Notes: generated by a model not told the origin, from the sequence alone. Counted from the first letter of the stretch, positions 15,542 to 24,048 are shown. The stretch is 46,887 bases of DNA from Firmicutes bacterium HGW-Firmicutes-4 (GCA_002841405.1 PGZR01000011.1:1-46887); one strand, 5' to 3'. Numbers and translations: made by a program.

Positions 15542-17434
15542 ATGTTTCAAGGCGGTTATATGGGAAAAGTGCTGCGGGTAAATCTCACCACAAAAACAGT
15601 TACAGTTGAAGATTTACCAGAAAAGATTGCCAGAGATTATATTGGTGGTGCCGGTTTTGGGGTCAAATACCTGTTTGATGAGGTCCCCGGTGATGTCGAT
15701 CCGCTGGGGCCGGATAACAAGCTGATTTTTGCCCCGGGTCCGCTGAGCGGCACCCCGGCGCCCTGTGCCAGCCGGATGGCGGTAACTACTAAATCACCGC
15801 TGACCGGGGCGGTGGGGATGTCTCTGTCGGGGGGCTATTTCCCGGTGGAACTGAAATTTGCCGGTTACGATGTCTTGATTATTGAGGGACAATCCAAAAC
15901 CCCGGTTTATCTGCATATCAAAGACGACAAGGTAACCATCAAAAATGCCGCAAAGCTGTGGGGCATGGATACCCAAATCACCCAGACCATCATCAAACAG
16001 GATGTGAATGATCAGAATACCCGGATTGCCTGTATTGGCCAGGCCGGCGAAAACCAGTCAAAAATGGCAGCCATCATCAATGAACGCCGGGCCTTTGGCC
16101 GCAAAGGGGTGGGTGCGGTGATGGGTTCCAAGAATCTCAAGGCGATTGCCATCCGCGGCAGCCAGCAGGTCCCGCTGGCTAACCCGGAGGCCTTTGAGAC
16201 GGCCCGAAAATTCATGCTGGGTGCGATGAAACAAAGCCCGGTGTTGTATCCGGAGTTTTCCAAACTGGGCACCCCGATGGTAGTGGATGCCACCTCAGCA
16301 ATGGGTATTTTTCCCTCCGAAAACTATCGCAACACCGGCGAAAAGGACTATTCGGCCAGCATCGGGGTGGAAGCCAGCATCAGCCGCAACAAGGGCAACG
16401 AACACTGCTATGGCTGTCCGGTGGGTTGTACCCAGCTGAAACTGGCCCAGGGCCAGAGCTATGAAGGGGGCATGTCGGATCCCGAATACGAAACCTATTA
16501 CAGCCTCGGCAGCGTCGTCGGCGTCGAAAGTGTCGACAGCATTATCTATAATGATATGCTCTGCGACAAGTACGGCCTGGACACCATGTCGGTGGGGGTT
16601 ACCATTGCCTTGGCGATGGAGCTGTTTGAACGGGGGATGCTGACCGCCGCGGACACCAATGGGCTGGATCTACGCTTTGGCAACCATCAGGCGGTGACCC
16701 AGCTGATTGCGGAAATCGCTTTCCGGCGCGAGGGTATCGGGGCATTACTGTGTGACGGCTCCCGGATTATGGCCGCTAAAGTTGGCGGTGACGCTGAGTA
16801 TTTTGCGATGCACATCAAAGGGCTGGAACTGCCGGCCTATGATCCCCGGGGCGCCAAAGCCCACGGTCTTAATTTTGCCACTAGCTATACCGGGGCCGAC
16901 CATAACCGCGGCTACGCCTTCCAGGAAGTTTTTGGGATCCCTGTACCCAACGCCTATGACCGCTTTGCCGTGGCCGGCAAGGGCTGGCTGACCAAGTGGA
17001 ACCAGGATATCCGCTGTGCCACCACCGATTGCCCGACAATGTGCGGTTTTCTGATGGATATGGCCTTACCGGCGGTTGCTGAGCAAAACACCGCCGATCT
17101 GGTCAGCAGTGCCAGCGGGATCGCCCTGACCAAAGAAGATGTCGGCAGGGTGGGCGAACGGGTCAATAATCTGGCCCGGGTCTTTAACATCTCCGCCGGT
17201 TTTACCCGGGCCGACGATACCTTCCCCAAACGACTGATGGAAGAGACCATCAAAGCTGGGGGCTCCAGCGGGCAGCGGATTTCCGAGGCAGATCTGGAGC
17301 AGATGCTTAACGAGTATTATGAAGCCCGGAACTGGAGCCCGGACGGGGTCCCCAGCCGGGAAAAACTGGCTGAACTGGACCTGCCCGAAGCCGCCGTGCT
17401 GCTGGCAGCCCGGGGCTTGCTTGCGGATGATTGA
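15542..17434 (+). CDS. aor: Tungsten-dependent aldehyde:ferredoxin oxidoreductase
   Basis: This 630-residue enzyme of the AOR family reversibly oxidises aldehydes to acids with ferredoxin, using a tungsto-bispterin and a [4Fe-4S] cluster. Visible are the N-terminal beta domain (GGYMGKVLRVNLTTKTVTVEDLP), the pterin region (GGAGFGVKYLFDEV, NKLIFAPGPLSGTPAP), cluster ligands Cys289, Cys292 and Cys296 in HCYGCPVGC, and a C-terminal Cys497/Cys501 in DCPTMCG. AGGAGGT supports ATG 15542. A MoaD-like gene follows after 18 bases, fitting a dedicated pterin-sulfur carrier. In acetogens it links acids and alcohols to ferredoxin. Confidence 0.93.
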   Translation: MFQGGYMGKVLRVNLTTKTVTVEDLPEKIARDYIGGAGFGVKYLFDEVPGDVDPLGPDNKLIFAPGPLSGTPAPCASRMAVTTKSPLTGAVGMSLSGGYFPVELKFAGYDVLIIEGQSKTPVYLHIKDDKVTIKNAAKLWGMDTQITQTIIKQDVNDQNTRIACIGQAGENQSKMAAIINERRAFGRKGVGAVMGSKNLKAIAIRGSQQVPLANPEAFETARKFMLGAMKQSPVLYPEFSKLGTPMVVDATSAMGIFPSENYRNTGEKDYSASIGVEASISRNKGNEHCYGCPVGCTQLKLAQGQSYEGGMSDPEYETYYSLGSVVGVESVDSIIYNDMLCDKYGLDTMSVGVTIALAMELFERGMLTAADTNGLDLRFGNHQAVTQLIAEIAFRREGIGALLCDGSRIMAAKVGGDAEYFAMHIKGLELPAYDPRGAKAHGLNFATSYTGADHNRGYAFQEVFGIPVPNAYDRFAVAGKGWLTKWNQDIRCATTDCPTMCGFLMDMALPAVAEQNTADLVSSASGIALTKEDVGRVGERVNNLARVFNISAGFTRADDTFPKRLMEETIKAGGSSGQRISEADLEQMLNEYYEARNWSPDGVPSREKLAELDLPEAAVLLAARGLLADD

Positions 17435-17452
17435 AACACCAACGCCAGTCAT

Positions 17453-17743
17453 ATGATGACCGTAGAAATTACCACCATCATGGGCTTAAAAGCCCTGATG
17501 GGTGGTAACAAGGATCAGTCGCTGACCCTGCCAGATGGGGCGACGGTTGCCGCGGCCCTGGATCAGCTCGGCAAAATTTATGGCCCGGCGCTGCAACAGC
17601 GGATTTTTAATGACACTCATCAGCTCAATCCGGGCATTGCGGTGTTTGTTAATGGTTGCGTGATCTTTGCCCGGTTGGGACTAGAGACCCCATTGCAGGA
17701 TGGCGATGCGGTGTTGATCTTTCCACCGGTGGGGGGCGGATAA
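17453..17743 (+). CDS. MoaD/ThiS-family sulfur carrier protein
   Basis: This 96-residue ubiquitin-fold protein ends in VLIFPPVGGG, the di-glycine tail that is adenylated and thiocarboxylated in MoaD-type carriers. The preceding part (VEITTIMGLKALMGG...LTLPDGATVAAALDQL) is the usual beta-grasp start. It should donate sulfur for the dithiolene of the tungsten/molybdenum pterin and is placed directly after the AFOR gene. There is no clear ribosome binding site, so translation is probably coupled. ATG 17453 and ATG 17456 are adjacent. A terminator follows at once. Confidence 0.88.
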   Translation: MMTVEITTIMGLKALMGGNKDQSLTLPDGATVAAALDQLGKIYGPALQQRIFNDTHQLNPGIAVFVNGCVIFARLGLETPLQDGDAVLIFPPVGGG

Positions 17744-17749
17744 AAAACG

Positions 17750-17779
17750 AAGGAATCAGCAGGGCTGGTTCCTTTTTTT
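17750..17779 (+). terminator. Terminator of the AFOR-MoaD unit
   Basis: AAGGAATCAGC pairs with GCTGGTTCCTT, followed by a T-run, seven bases after the MoaD stop codon. Confidence 0.85.
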
Positions 17780-17866
17780 GTCCGGTGGTGTCAGCACCAA
17801 CCGTTAGCGGGATTAATGAGAATAAACCAGGTTTCCGTAAAAGGTGAAAGGCCGGCATGGTAGGCA

Positions 17867-18018
17867 TTGACGAAGGGGTTTTATCCGTGTAAACTGGTAT
17901 TAAAATAATAAGAATTGCATGACGGCAACCTGGTGGGAGGATGACATTGATGAAGATGACGTGGAAAGAACTGGGCCCGGTACCCCTGGAATCCGATATT
18001 CTCCATGTGGCCGAATAA
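17867..18018 (+). other. Promoter-like sequence and a 22-codon ORF before the PSD-like gene
   Basis: TTGACG (17867-17872) and TAAACT (17890-17895) with 17-base spacing are followed by GGGAGG (17935-17940) and ATG 17950. That frame reads MKMTWKELGPVPLESDILHVAE to TAA 18016-18018, and the same frame continues QEQIIKKV to TGA after the TAA. It may be a leader peptide or a gene remnant; I do not recognise it. The rest of 17780-18224 shows nothing else. Confidence 0.25.
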
Positions 18019-18224
18019 CAAGAGCAAATCATCAAAAAAGTCTGATCCCGTCCCTTGAGGAGTTCCCGAAATCAGTAAAGCTATTTTATGGAAAAATTGT
18101 CAGTGCAAAGCAGTAAGAGCAGTTGGGAAAATTGAATAATTTTTTGGAGCCGGTAGAGCCTGCTTTTTATGGGTATAAAGTTTCAAAAAAAGAACCCGTG
18201 AGAAATTTATTCAGGAGGAAGAGA

Positions 18225-19598
18225 ATGAAAAGACTATTGTCCCTGTTTCTGGTTGTCAGCTTGCTGTTGCTGTCAACCCCGGTCGTCTGGGCCGAAAACC
18301 CGGTCCATGAGCCCATCACTGAGGAGCTGATCTTATTGGTGGAGCATAACCCCGAGCTGGAAACCCTGCTGGTTAAATCCATTGACCAGGCCGAAGCCGT
18401 CAATCCCGACAAAAACTCCAATCCGGTCCAATCGCTAAATGAGTTTTACGATTTTATTGACTGGGCTGCCAAGGCCATGCCCTGGACTATCCTGCCCAAT
18501 GTCGGTGACACCTATCCGGGCCTCTACGATCAGATCGATCAGAGCCTGGATTACTTTTACTATATCACCGATCAGCCGTTAGCAGAGCTGGAAGAGATGG
18601 GGTATTACAATAATTCACTGCAATACCATGAACCCTACCGCTCCTGGATGATCAAGTTCACCAAGGAATGGGGCGAATACCTGAGCACCCCCGCATCCTG
18701 GAATGACAGTTATTATCAGACCGCCTATAACAATCCCGATTTTGGATTACAGAATGGCTGGTATGAAGACCCGTCCAACTGGAAAAGCTTCAATGATTTT
18801 TTCAGCCGCTATCTGGTTTCGCCCTCCGTCCGTCCGATTGCTTCACCCGAGGACGATGGGGTGGTGGTGGCCCCGGCAGATTCGGTCCCCCAGGGGGTCT
18901 GGCAGGTCAACGGCGATTCCCGGGTTGTCGGGGATGGGGTAAAAATAAAATCCCAGACCTTTGATTCGATTCCCGCGCTGCTGGGCGACGGCAGTGCTTA
19001 TAGTGATGCTTTTGCCGGTGGTGTCTTGACTCATACCTTTTTGAATGTCCAGGATTATCATCGCTTCCACTTCCCGGTGGGGGGAACCATCCTCGAGGTC
19101 CGCACGGTTTACCAGGACGATGCCGTGGGTGGTATCACCTATTGGGATGAGGAAGCTCAGCGCTACATGCTTGATGAAGGCGGCTATGGCTGGCAGGCGG
19201 TGGAAACCCGGGGCTGTGTGATTATCGAAACCGCCAATGATGGGCTGGTGGCCCTGCTGCCGGTGGGGATGTCCCAGGTCTCTTCGGTTCTTTTTGAGGA
19301 TAACATCAAACCCGGAACGGTGGTAAAAAAGGGCGATATGCTGGGCTACTTCCTTTTTGGCGGATCGGACTATGTGATGATCTTTCAGAATGGCGCCGGT
19401 TTTGAAATGACTGCCGCCAAAAATAGCGATGGGAATGGTTATGCCCACCTGCTGATGGGCGAAGCCTATGGCGTGATGACCGGTACCCCGACGGCCTACG
19501 CCGATCCGGGAGTCTGGGAAAATGCCATCGCCGTGATCCTGATGATCGTGCTGATTGGCGGCGTTGCGGTGGCAACCCGAAAAACAAAAACGGTTTAA
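18225..19598 (+). CDS. Exported phosphatidylserine decarboxylase-like protein with C-terminal membrane anchor
   Basis: From ATG 18225 (AGGAGGAAG upstream) the protein has 457 residues. A signal peptide (RLLSLFLVVSLLLLSTPVVWA) precedes a helical N-terminal region with NDFFSRYL, then a PSD-like beta domain: FLNVQDYHRFHFPVGG carries the conserved His, and LGYFLFGGSDYVMIF holds the Gly-Ser (Ser381) where PSD proenzymes self-cleave to form the pyruvoyl group. The usual LGST motif is GGSD here. A C-terminal hydrophobic helix (AVILMIVLIGGVAVATR) anchors it. It could decarboxylate phosphatidylserine or a soluble amino acid on the outer face. The substrate is not known. Confidence 0.78.
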   Translation: MKRLLSLFLVVSLLLLSTPVVWAENPVHEPITEELILLVEHNPELETLLVKSIDQAEAVNPDKNSNPVQSLNEFYDFIDWAAKAMPWTILPNVGDTYPGLYDQIDQSLDYFYYITDQPLAELEEMGYYNNSLQYHEPYRSWMIKFTKEWGEYLSTPASWNDSYYQTAYNNPDFGLQNGWYEDPSNWKSFNDFFSRYLVSPSVRPIASPEDDGVVVAPADSVPQGVWQVNGDSRVVGDGVKIKSQTFDSIPALLGDGSAYSDAFAGGVLTHTFLNVQDYHRFHFPVGGTILEVRTVYQDDAVGGITYWDEEAQRYMLDEGGYGWQAVETRGCVIIETANDGLVALLPVGMSQVSSVLFEDNIKPGTVVKKGDMLGYFLFGGSDYVMIFQNGAGFEMTAAKNSDGNGYAHLLMGEAYGVMTGTPTAYADPGVWENAIAVILMIVLIGGVAVATRKTKTV

Positions 19599-19661
19599 GC
19601 AATCGTGATCCCGGTAGAAAAATAACAAAAGCAGTTATGGGGGGCTGAGAAAAAAACCATC

Positions 19662-19704
19662 AAAAAAGCCGTCCTTCCAATTCGGGAGGGACGGCTTTGC
19701 CTTT
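19662..19704. terminator. Bidirectional terminator between convergent PSD-like and DUF3786 genes
   Basis: AAAGCCGTCC pairs with GGACGGCTTT; A-run before and T-rich run after allow both directions. Confidence 0.8.
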
Positions 19705-19706
19705 TT

Positions 19707-20357
19707 CTACATTTTAAACAGCGGCCCTTTGATGTCAAGTTCGGCGGCGGCGGCCAGGCGCTCAATGCCCTCCATGGCAATGCTGACGGTGCTTTCGACG
19801 TGGATAAAATCGATGGCGCTGACGTCGTAGAGAATATTGGCCTGGGCCGGGAATTCATCATCGCCATCCCAGAAAAGAAATTTGACTGGCAGACAGTCAA
19901 AGGCGTTGACGAGACCGCCGGCATCCGAGTGGGACAGGTTGCTGCCGCCCAATGCTTGGTAGGCCTGGGACAGCTTCTCCGTCTGTCCGGTGAAGGTCAG
20001 GGCCAGGGGCACAAGAACATGATTCTCAAAGGCCATGGCAAAGGGGGAGGCGCCGCGCAGCTCCCGGAAGGGCACCCATTTATCCTGGAAACGGGCCTGG
20101 GGCGAGACAAAGCCCAGCAGGGTATAAATATTCAATTGGCTGATGATCTCGGCCGGCTGAAAATCTGGAATGGTGACGATTTTTCCGGTTTCGTGATGAA
20201 TCCCAAATTTTCGATCATAGAGCTTCACGGTCAGATAGTCCGCTTCAAGTTTAATTTCCGGCAGTTTTTCCAGCAGTTGCTGTTTATCCATATCCAGAAA
20301 TTTCAGCCGCCAGTTCTCGCAGGCTTTCAAGTAATTATTGGTCGTATCATTTAACAT
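19707..20357 (-). CDS. DUF3786-domain protein
   Basis: This 216-residue protein matches DUF3786, a family common in anaerobes such as acetogens and sulfate reducers. Recognisable blocks are VKLYDRKFGIHHETGKIV, LNIYTLLGF, WVPFRELRGASPF and the conserved LFWDGDDEFPAQANILYD. No catalytic residues are known to me and no membrane segment is seen, so a cytoplasmic role, perhaps substrate or cofactor binding, is only inference. ATG 20357 is preceded by AAGGAGCAATAAG. It has its own terminator and no obvious partner. Confidence 0.82.
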   Translation of the reverse strand: MLNDTTNNYLKACENWRLKFLDMDKQQLLEKLPEIKLEADYLTVKLYDRKFGIHHETGKIVTIPDFQPAEIISQLNIYTLLGFVSPQARFQDKWVPFRELRGASPFAMAFENHVLVPLALTFTGQTEKLSQAYQALGGSNLSHSDAGGLVNAFDCLPVKFLFWDGDDEFPAQANILYDVSAIDFIHVESTVSIAMEGIERLAAAAELDIKGPLFKM

Positions 20358-20706
20358 CTTATTGCTCCTTCAAATTTAAGTCAGGCACTCGTTTTTTGAT
20401 TGGTAGAGATACCCGCTTCAGTGTAACAGGCCGGCGGGATTAACTCAACCAAATTTTGCAACTAAGATTGAAAATTCTGTCTATTTCAGTTAAACTTAAC
20501 AGATGCAAGCAAACAACTCAGAAACGAGATGTGCCCCGCTGGTAAAACTTTTTAGGTATCGACTAAGGCGTCCCAGCAGCTTCAAAAAAAGACGGGGAAA
20601 TCTGTTATTTCACCGGAAAAGCATCCTGGTACCCTTGTTTTAAAGATTTGATTAGGGTACAATAAAATCAAATTTATTTAGAGATTAACCAAAAGGAGTT
20701 CTTACC
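20358..20706. other. Divergent promoter region
   Basis: A 349-base gap between the DUF3786 gene (minus) and the membrane diguanylate cyclase (plus). It contains the promoter at 20635-20663. I searched for a c-di-GMP riboswitch and see no convincing GEMM core. No gene is visible. Confidence 0.5.
20635..20663 (+). promoter_or_regulatory. Promoter of the membrane diguanylate cyclase gene
   Basis: TTGTTT (20635-20640) and TACAAT (20658-20663) have a 17-base spacer and lie 44 bases before the TTG start. Confidence 0.6.
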
Positions 20707-22338
20707 TTGATTGATAAAGCCATTAACAAAGATACGAAAAAAACAATTCTCTATACTCTGGGGGTATTCCTGATTCTCAGTCTGGTATTTTTTCTGATTA
20801 CGCTGGTGATCCAGATTAATGCTGACACGGTTTCAAAAAATGAAATCATGAACCAGGAAGAACAGCAGCTTGATGTGGAAAAAACCATCGTTGCCAATAA
20901 GGTCAACCGACTGACGACGGATCTGCTGTATGTCACCGATGCCTTAAAACTGGGCGACAACGGCCGGGGTGATTATGCTGATGTGGAGGATCATTGGCTG
21001 GCCTTTGCCAACCGCAAAATGATCTATGATCAGATCCGCTTTATTGATGTCGATGGCAATGAGGTGATCCGGGTCAATTATACTGATGACGGTGCCACTC
21101 TCACCGATAGTGACGCGCTTCAGAACAAGGCTGATCGTTATTATTTTACGGAAACGATTGGTCTGGATGATGACCAGATTTATATTTCCAAACTGGATTT
21201 GAATGTGGAAAACAATCAGATTGAGCAGCCCATCAAACCGATGATCCGGCTGGCCACCCCCTATTATGGAGCCCGCGGCCAGCTAGCGGGAATCGTAGTG
21301 CTAAATTATAAGGCCGAAGATATGCTGAGTCAGGTAGAAAAAATTGCCTCCACCAGTCAGGGACAAATTTTTATGCTTAATGCCGATGGCTATTGGCTTT
21401 ACAATAGCGGTGACAGCAGTAAAGCCTGGTCATTTATGGACGATAATCGCCGCGAGGAGAGTTTTAAAAATGATTTTCCCGATATCTGGCAGACCATTCA
21501 GACCGAAGCAAGTGGTTCTGTGATTTCTGACGCGGGGGTTTTCAATTATTCGAAAATTATGACGGATGATGAGTTTGTTCTGGATAGTGACCATTCGCTG
21601 GTCCTGGGGTTAGGGAACTGGACCATTGTTTCCTATATTCCGCCGGACAGCGACGATGGCCAGCTGCTGACCGGCAACCTGTTTGATACCGTCCTGCTGG
21701 TTCTTAAAAATAATCTGTTCGCCTATTTTCTGATTTTCATGCTGGCCTTATTTTTAGGGATGGTGCTGACCTTCAATAAGGTGAAGAATGATGAGATTAA
21801 ATATTTTTCTGAATATGATGCGATGACGGGGATCTTTAATCGCCGCACCGGTTTTGAAAAGCTAGCCCAGTTATATAAAAGTACCGAGAAAAACGAAAGC
21901 GAAATCTCGGTCTGCTTTATCGATATCAATGGTCTCAAGGACGTCAACGACTATCTCGGCCATGATGTTGGCGATGAGTTGATCTTAACCATCACCAACG
22001 GCATCAAAAACAAGATCAGGGTCAATGACTTTGTCGCCAGACTGGGCGGCGACGAGTTTTTGATCATCTTTGAAGGTCTCGATGAAACCGGGGCAGAAGC
22101 CGTCTGGCAACGGATTGTGGCAGAATTCGAGCAGATCAACGAGACCGAAAACCGTCGCTATGTCATCAGTGCCAGCCATGGCATCGAAACCTTCGGCGGC
22201 GGTTCCAATGAATACATCGATACCATCATCAACCAGGCCGACGCAAAGATGTATCGGGAGAAAAAAATCATCAAAAAAGATTTAAAAATCATCCGCGACT
22301 TTAAACCCGATGACGCCACCGGGCCCATACCGCAGTAG
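20707..22338 (+). CDS. Membrane diguanylate cyclase with extracellular Cache domain
   Basis: This 543-residue protein has a first membrane helix (ILYTLGVFLILSLVFFLITLVI), an extracytoplasmic dCache-type domain of about 290 residues (IRFIDVDGNEVIRVNY, YYFTETIGL, RLATPYYGARGQLAGIVVLNY), a second helix (NLFAYFLIFMLALFLGMVLTF) and a GGDEF domain with GGDEF at 447-451. RVND five residues earlier fits the inhibitory site. It should sense a small ligand outside and make c-di-GMP. The start is TTG 20707 with AAAGGAG upstream. The gene is monocistronic with its own terminator. Confidence 0.9.
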   Translation: MIDKAINKDTKKTILYTLGVFLILSLVFFLITLVIQINADTVSKNEIMNQEEQQLDVEKTIVANKVNRLTTDLLYVTDALKLGDNGRGDYADVEDHWLAFANRKMIYDQIRFIDVDGNEVIRVNYTDDGATLTDSDALQNKADRYYFTETIGLDDDQIYISKLDLNVENNQIEQPIKPMIRLATPYYGARGQLAGIVVLNYKAEDMLSQVEKIASTSQGQIFMLNADGYWLYNSGDSSKAWSFMDDNRREESFKNDFPDIWQTIQTEASGSVISDAGVFNYSKIMTDDEFVLDSDHSLVLGLGNWTIVSYIPPDSDDGQLLTGNLFDTVLLVLKNNLFAYFLIFMLALFLGMVLTFNKVKNDEIKYFSEYDAMTGIFNRRTGFEKLAQLYKSTEKNESEISVCFIDINGLKDVNDYLGHDVGDELILTITNGIKNKIRVNDFVARLGGDEFLIIFEGLDETGAEAVWQRIVAEFEQINETENRRYVISASHGIETFGGGSNEYIDTIINQADAKMYREKKIIKKDLKIIRDFKPDDATGPIPQ

Positions 22339-22383
22339 CGCCTAGGCAGATGACGGACAGGTATTAAAACTGACATGATCATA

Positions 22384-22419
22384 CAAAAAAGTCCACGGCA
22401 GCAATGCGGTGGACTTTTT
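22384..22419. terminator. Bidirectional terminator
   Basis: AAAAAGTCCAC pairs with GTGGACTTTTT around GGCAGCAATGCG, between the convergent diguanylate cyclase and hemerythrin genes. Confidence 0.85.
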
Positions 22420-22466
22420 GCGGTAATCACGTTGGTATGGTTCCGGTACGGTAACTGTTTTACAGT

Positions 22467-23021
22467 TTATAAATATTTTGACTCCAGCGTGGCCAGGATG
22501 TTGAGATAGTAAGCCGGAATTCCCTGTTGCTCGGCTTCGGCTTCAAAGACATCGGTTTGCGCATTGATCTGGGCCAGGATGTCCGGGGCCAGCTGCTTTT
22601 CTGCAAAGGGAAAGACCACCGTGTCTTCTTTAGCGATATGGCGGGCCAGATGGTTGGCATAACCAATCGCATTGGCAATCACATCCAGGCGGCTTTCATC
22701 ATCGCCGCCCTGCACCCGCAGCAAGGCGGCTTTTAATTCCGCAATAAACAATCGACCCCAGTCATGTTCGACCAGCATTCCGTGTGAAATCAGATTGGTG
22801 CCCATTTTCCCCAGATGATCGACCATTTCTTTAAAGAGAAATTTTTCTTCTTTGCCATGATGATGGACATCGGCATAATTGGCGATAAAGTCAATCATCT
22901 GGTCAAAGTCCTCGTAATGGATGGGGTCGCCCTTCATCACCTGAGTGCTGGCGGCTCGGACCACGCCCAGCATCCGGATAATATTGGTGTGTTCATAGAC
23001 CATTAATTCAATACTGTTCAT
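22467..23021 (-). CDS. Hemerythrin-domain protein
   Basis: This 184-residue four-helix protein carries the di-iron ligand pattern of hemerythrins: His11 in MVYEHTN, H-H-H-G-K-E-E (residues 53-59), His80/His86 in LISHGMLVEHD, and NHLARHIAKEDTVVFPFAE. It should bind O2, NO or act as an iron store or redox sensor in the cytoplasm. The ATG overlaps the stop of the upstream gene (TAATG), and its ribosome binding site AGGAGGG lies inside that gene, so the two are translationally coupled. A Crp/Fnr-type dyad lies upstream of the pair. Confidence 0.9.
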   Translation of the reverse strand: MNSIELMVYEHTNIIRMLGVVRAASTQVMKGDPIHYEDFDQMIDFIANYADVHHHGKEEKFLFKEMVDHLGKMGTNLISHGMLVEHDWGRLFIAELKAALLRVQGGDDESRLDVIANAIGYANHLARHIAKEDTVVFPFAEKQLAPDILAQINAQTDVFEAEAEQQGIPAYYLNILATLESKYL

Positions 23022-23623
23022 TAACTTACCCTCCTGATGACACTGGTTACAGCATCGGTTTTTTCATAGACTAGCCCGGTGTTTTCCAGAACACCGCGGA
23101 TCAGGGCTTCCCGCAGGGCATAATAGACTGCAATGTCGCCGCCGACTTCGCTCCAGTAGTTGCTGTGGACACAGCTGTTGCGCTGCCAGATTACTTGTTC
23201 ATCGCTTTCTGCGATCAGGGTATTGGCGTGATCACAGGGCATTCCGTCCAGCAAGCTGTCGCTGATCAGCTTGTAGGCAGCGGCAGCGGTCAGATTGGCC
23301 TGGGATAAAGAACGGCCGGTGGCGCTAAAAATTGCTGCGATCAGCGGGTAGTTGTTGGGGTCTTGTTTTAGCAGTGCGGTTACACTATCAGCCAGTTTAT
23401 TTTCTGACCGGGTGACATTAATCTGGAGCCAGCCGTGAATGTTGCCTTCATCGATGACGGCTGCTAACGGCCGGGTTTCTGAAATGCCATAGCGTTGGTC
23501 CAGCTCGTCCCGGCGCTGTGAAGCCGTCTCTCCATTTAAAGCAAGGATATCCGCCACCATTTCCTGTTGTATCTGAATTTTGTTATAGACCCAAAAATGA
23601 ATCGGTCCTAAAAATTTGCTCAT
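23021..23623 (-). CDS. Conserved hypothetical protein coupled to hemerythrin
   Basis: This 200-residue soluble protein starts MSKFLGPIHFWVYNKIQIQQEM. A short central stretch (SQANLTAAAAYKLISDSLLDGMPCDHANTL) is followed by WQRNSCVHSNYWSEVGGDIAVYYALREALIRG, with a conserved-looking Cys-His and Trp pattern. I recall similar proteins beside hemerythrins in clostridia but know no function. The cysteines and histidines could bind heme or metal, which is inference. ATG 23623 follows AGGAGGACGAAT. It is first in the operon with hemerythrin, downstream of the minus promoter at 23685. Confidence 0.65.
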   Translation of the reverse strand: MSKFLGPIHFWVYNKIQIQQEMVADILALNGETASQRRDELDQRYGISETRPLAAVIDEGNIHGWLQINVTRSENKLADSVTALLKQDPNNYPLIAAIFSATGRSLSQANLTAAAAYKLISDSLLDGMPCDHANTLIAESDEQVIWQRNSCVHSNYWSEVGGDIAVYYALREALIRGVLENTGLVYEKTDAVTSVIRRVS

Positions 23624-23684
23624 ATTCGTCCTCCTAAGCTGGCGGCTTAATTTTTAACCGCCGTTGTTTTTATTTGATGAGTTC

Positions 23685-23752
23685 ATTATAACCGCATTTT
23701 TGTAAATAATTGTAGCTGTAGCTACAAAATACATTAATCTTTGTGGTATACT
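23685..23752. promoter_or_regulatory. Divergent promoters with one shared Crp/Fnr-type dyad
   Basis: The perfect dyad TTGTAGCT-GT-AGCTACAA (23710-23727) lies between two -10 boxes: TATAAT for the minus strand (23685-23690) and TATACT for the plus strand (23747-23752). Its centre (23718.5) is 40.5 bp from both inferred start points (23678 and 23759), the class II activator position of Crp/Fnr proteins. Neither promoter has a good -35 box, which fits activator dependence. A Crp/Fnr gene begins at 24167. Confidence 0.7.
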
Positions 23753-23772
23753 AAGCTCAAGTTAAAAATAAA

Positions 23773-23790
23773 TTATTGTAGTCACAATAA
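23773..23790. promoter_or_regulatory. Second dyad in the DUF1858 leader
   Basis: TTATTGT-AGTC-ACAATAA is a perfect inverted repeat centred 63 bp (about six helical turns) from the first dyad and 22 bp after the inferred start point. It shares TTGT/ACAA ends with the first dyad and could be a weaker site for the same regulator used for repression or looping. Confidence 0.5.
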
Positions 23791-23808
23791 ATCTCAGGAG
23801 GTTTTACC

Positions 23809-24012
23809 ATGCAAAAAGTAACGAAAGATATGAAAATTGGTGAGTTGTTAAGAATAGATGGTGGTTTTGCGCCGATCTTATTAGAAATCGGGATGCATTG
23901 TCTCGGCTGCCCCTCATCGCAAATGGAAACCATCGAAGAAGCCTGCCAGGTACACGCCACCAGCGCTGATGCTTTGGTCGATAAACACAACGCCCATCTG
24001 GCTTCACTGTAA
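23809..24012 (+). CDS. DUF1858 redox-disulfide domain protein
   Basis: This 67-residue protein is a single DUF1858 domain, also described as the hybrid-cluster-protein-associated redox disulfide domain. It shows the start KVTKDMKIGELLRI, the G-F-A-P-I-L-L-E-I-G-M core and the cysteine motif HCLGCPSSQMETIEEAC. It is a small cytoplasmic protein thought to take part in thiol redox or [Fe-S] chemistry under nitrosative stress. AGGAGG lies nine bases before ATG 23809, and it is divergently arranged with the hemerythrin operon. Confidence 0.88.
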   Translation: MQKVTKDMKIGELLRIDGGFAPILLEIGMHCLGCPSSQMETIEEACQVHATSADALVDKHNAHLASL

Positions 24013-24048
24013 GCCGGGAAGCAGGCTGGTAGTTTTATTACAGTTTTG

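Noticed and set aside
18843..19628. Open minus-strand frame of 261 codons opposite the PSD-like gene
   Set aside because: Antisense shadow with abnormal His/Gly-rich composition and no start signals.
20400..20700. Possible c-di-GMP riboswitch before the diguanylate cyclase
   Set aside because: Some GATGCAAG-like words are present but the conserved GEMM core and tetraloop arrangement cannot be assembled.
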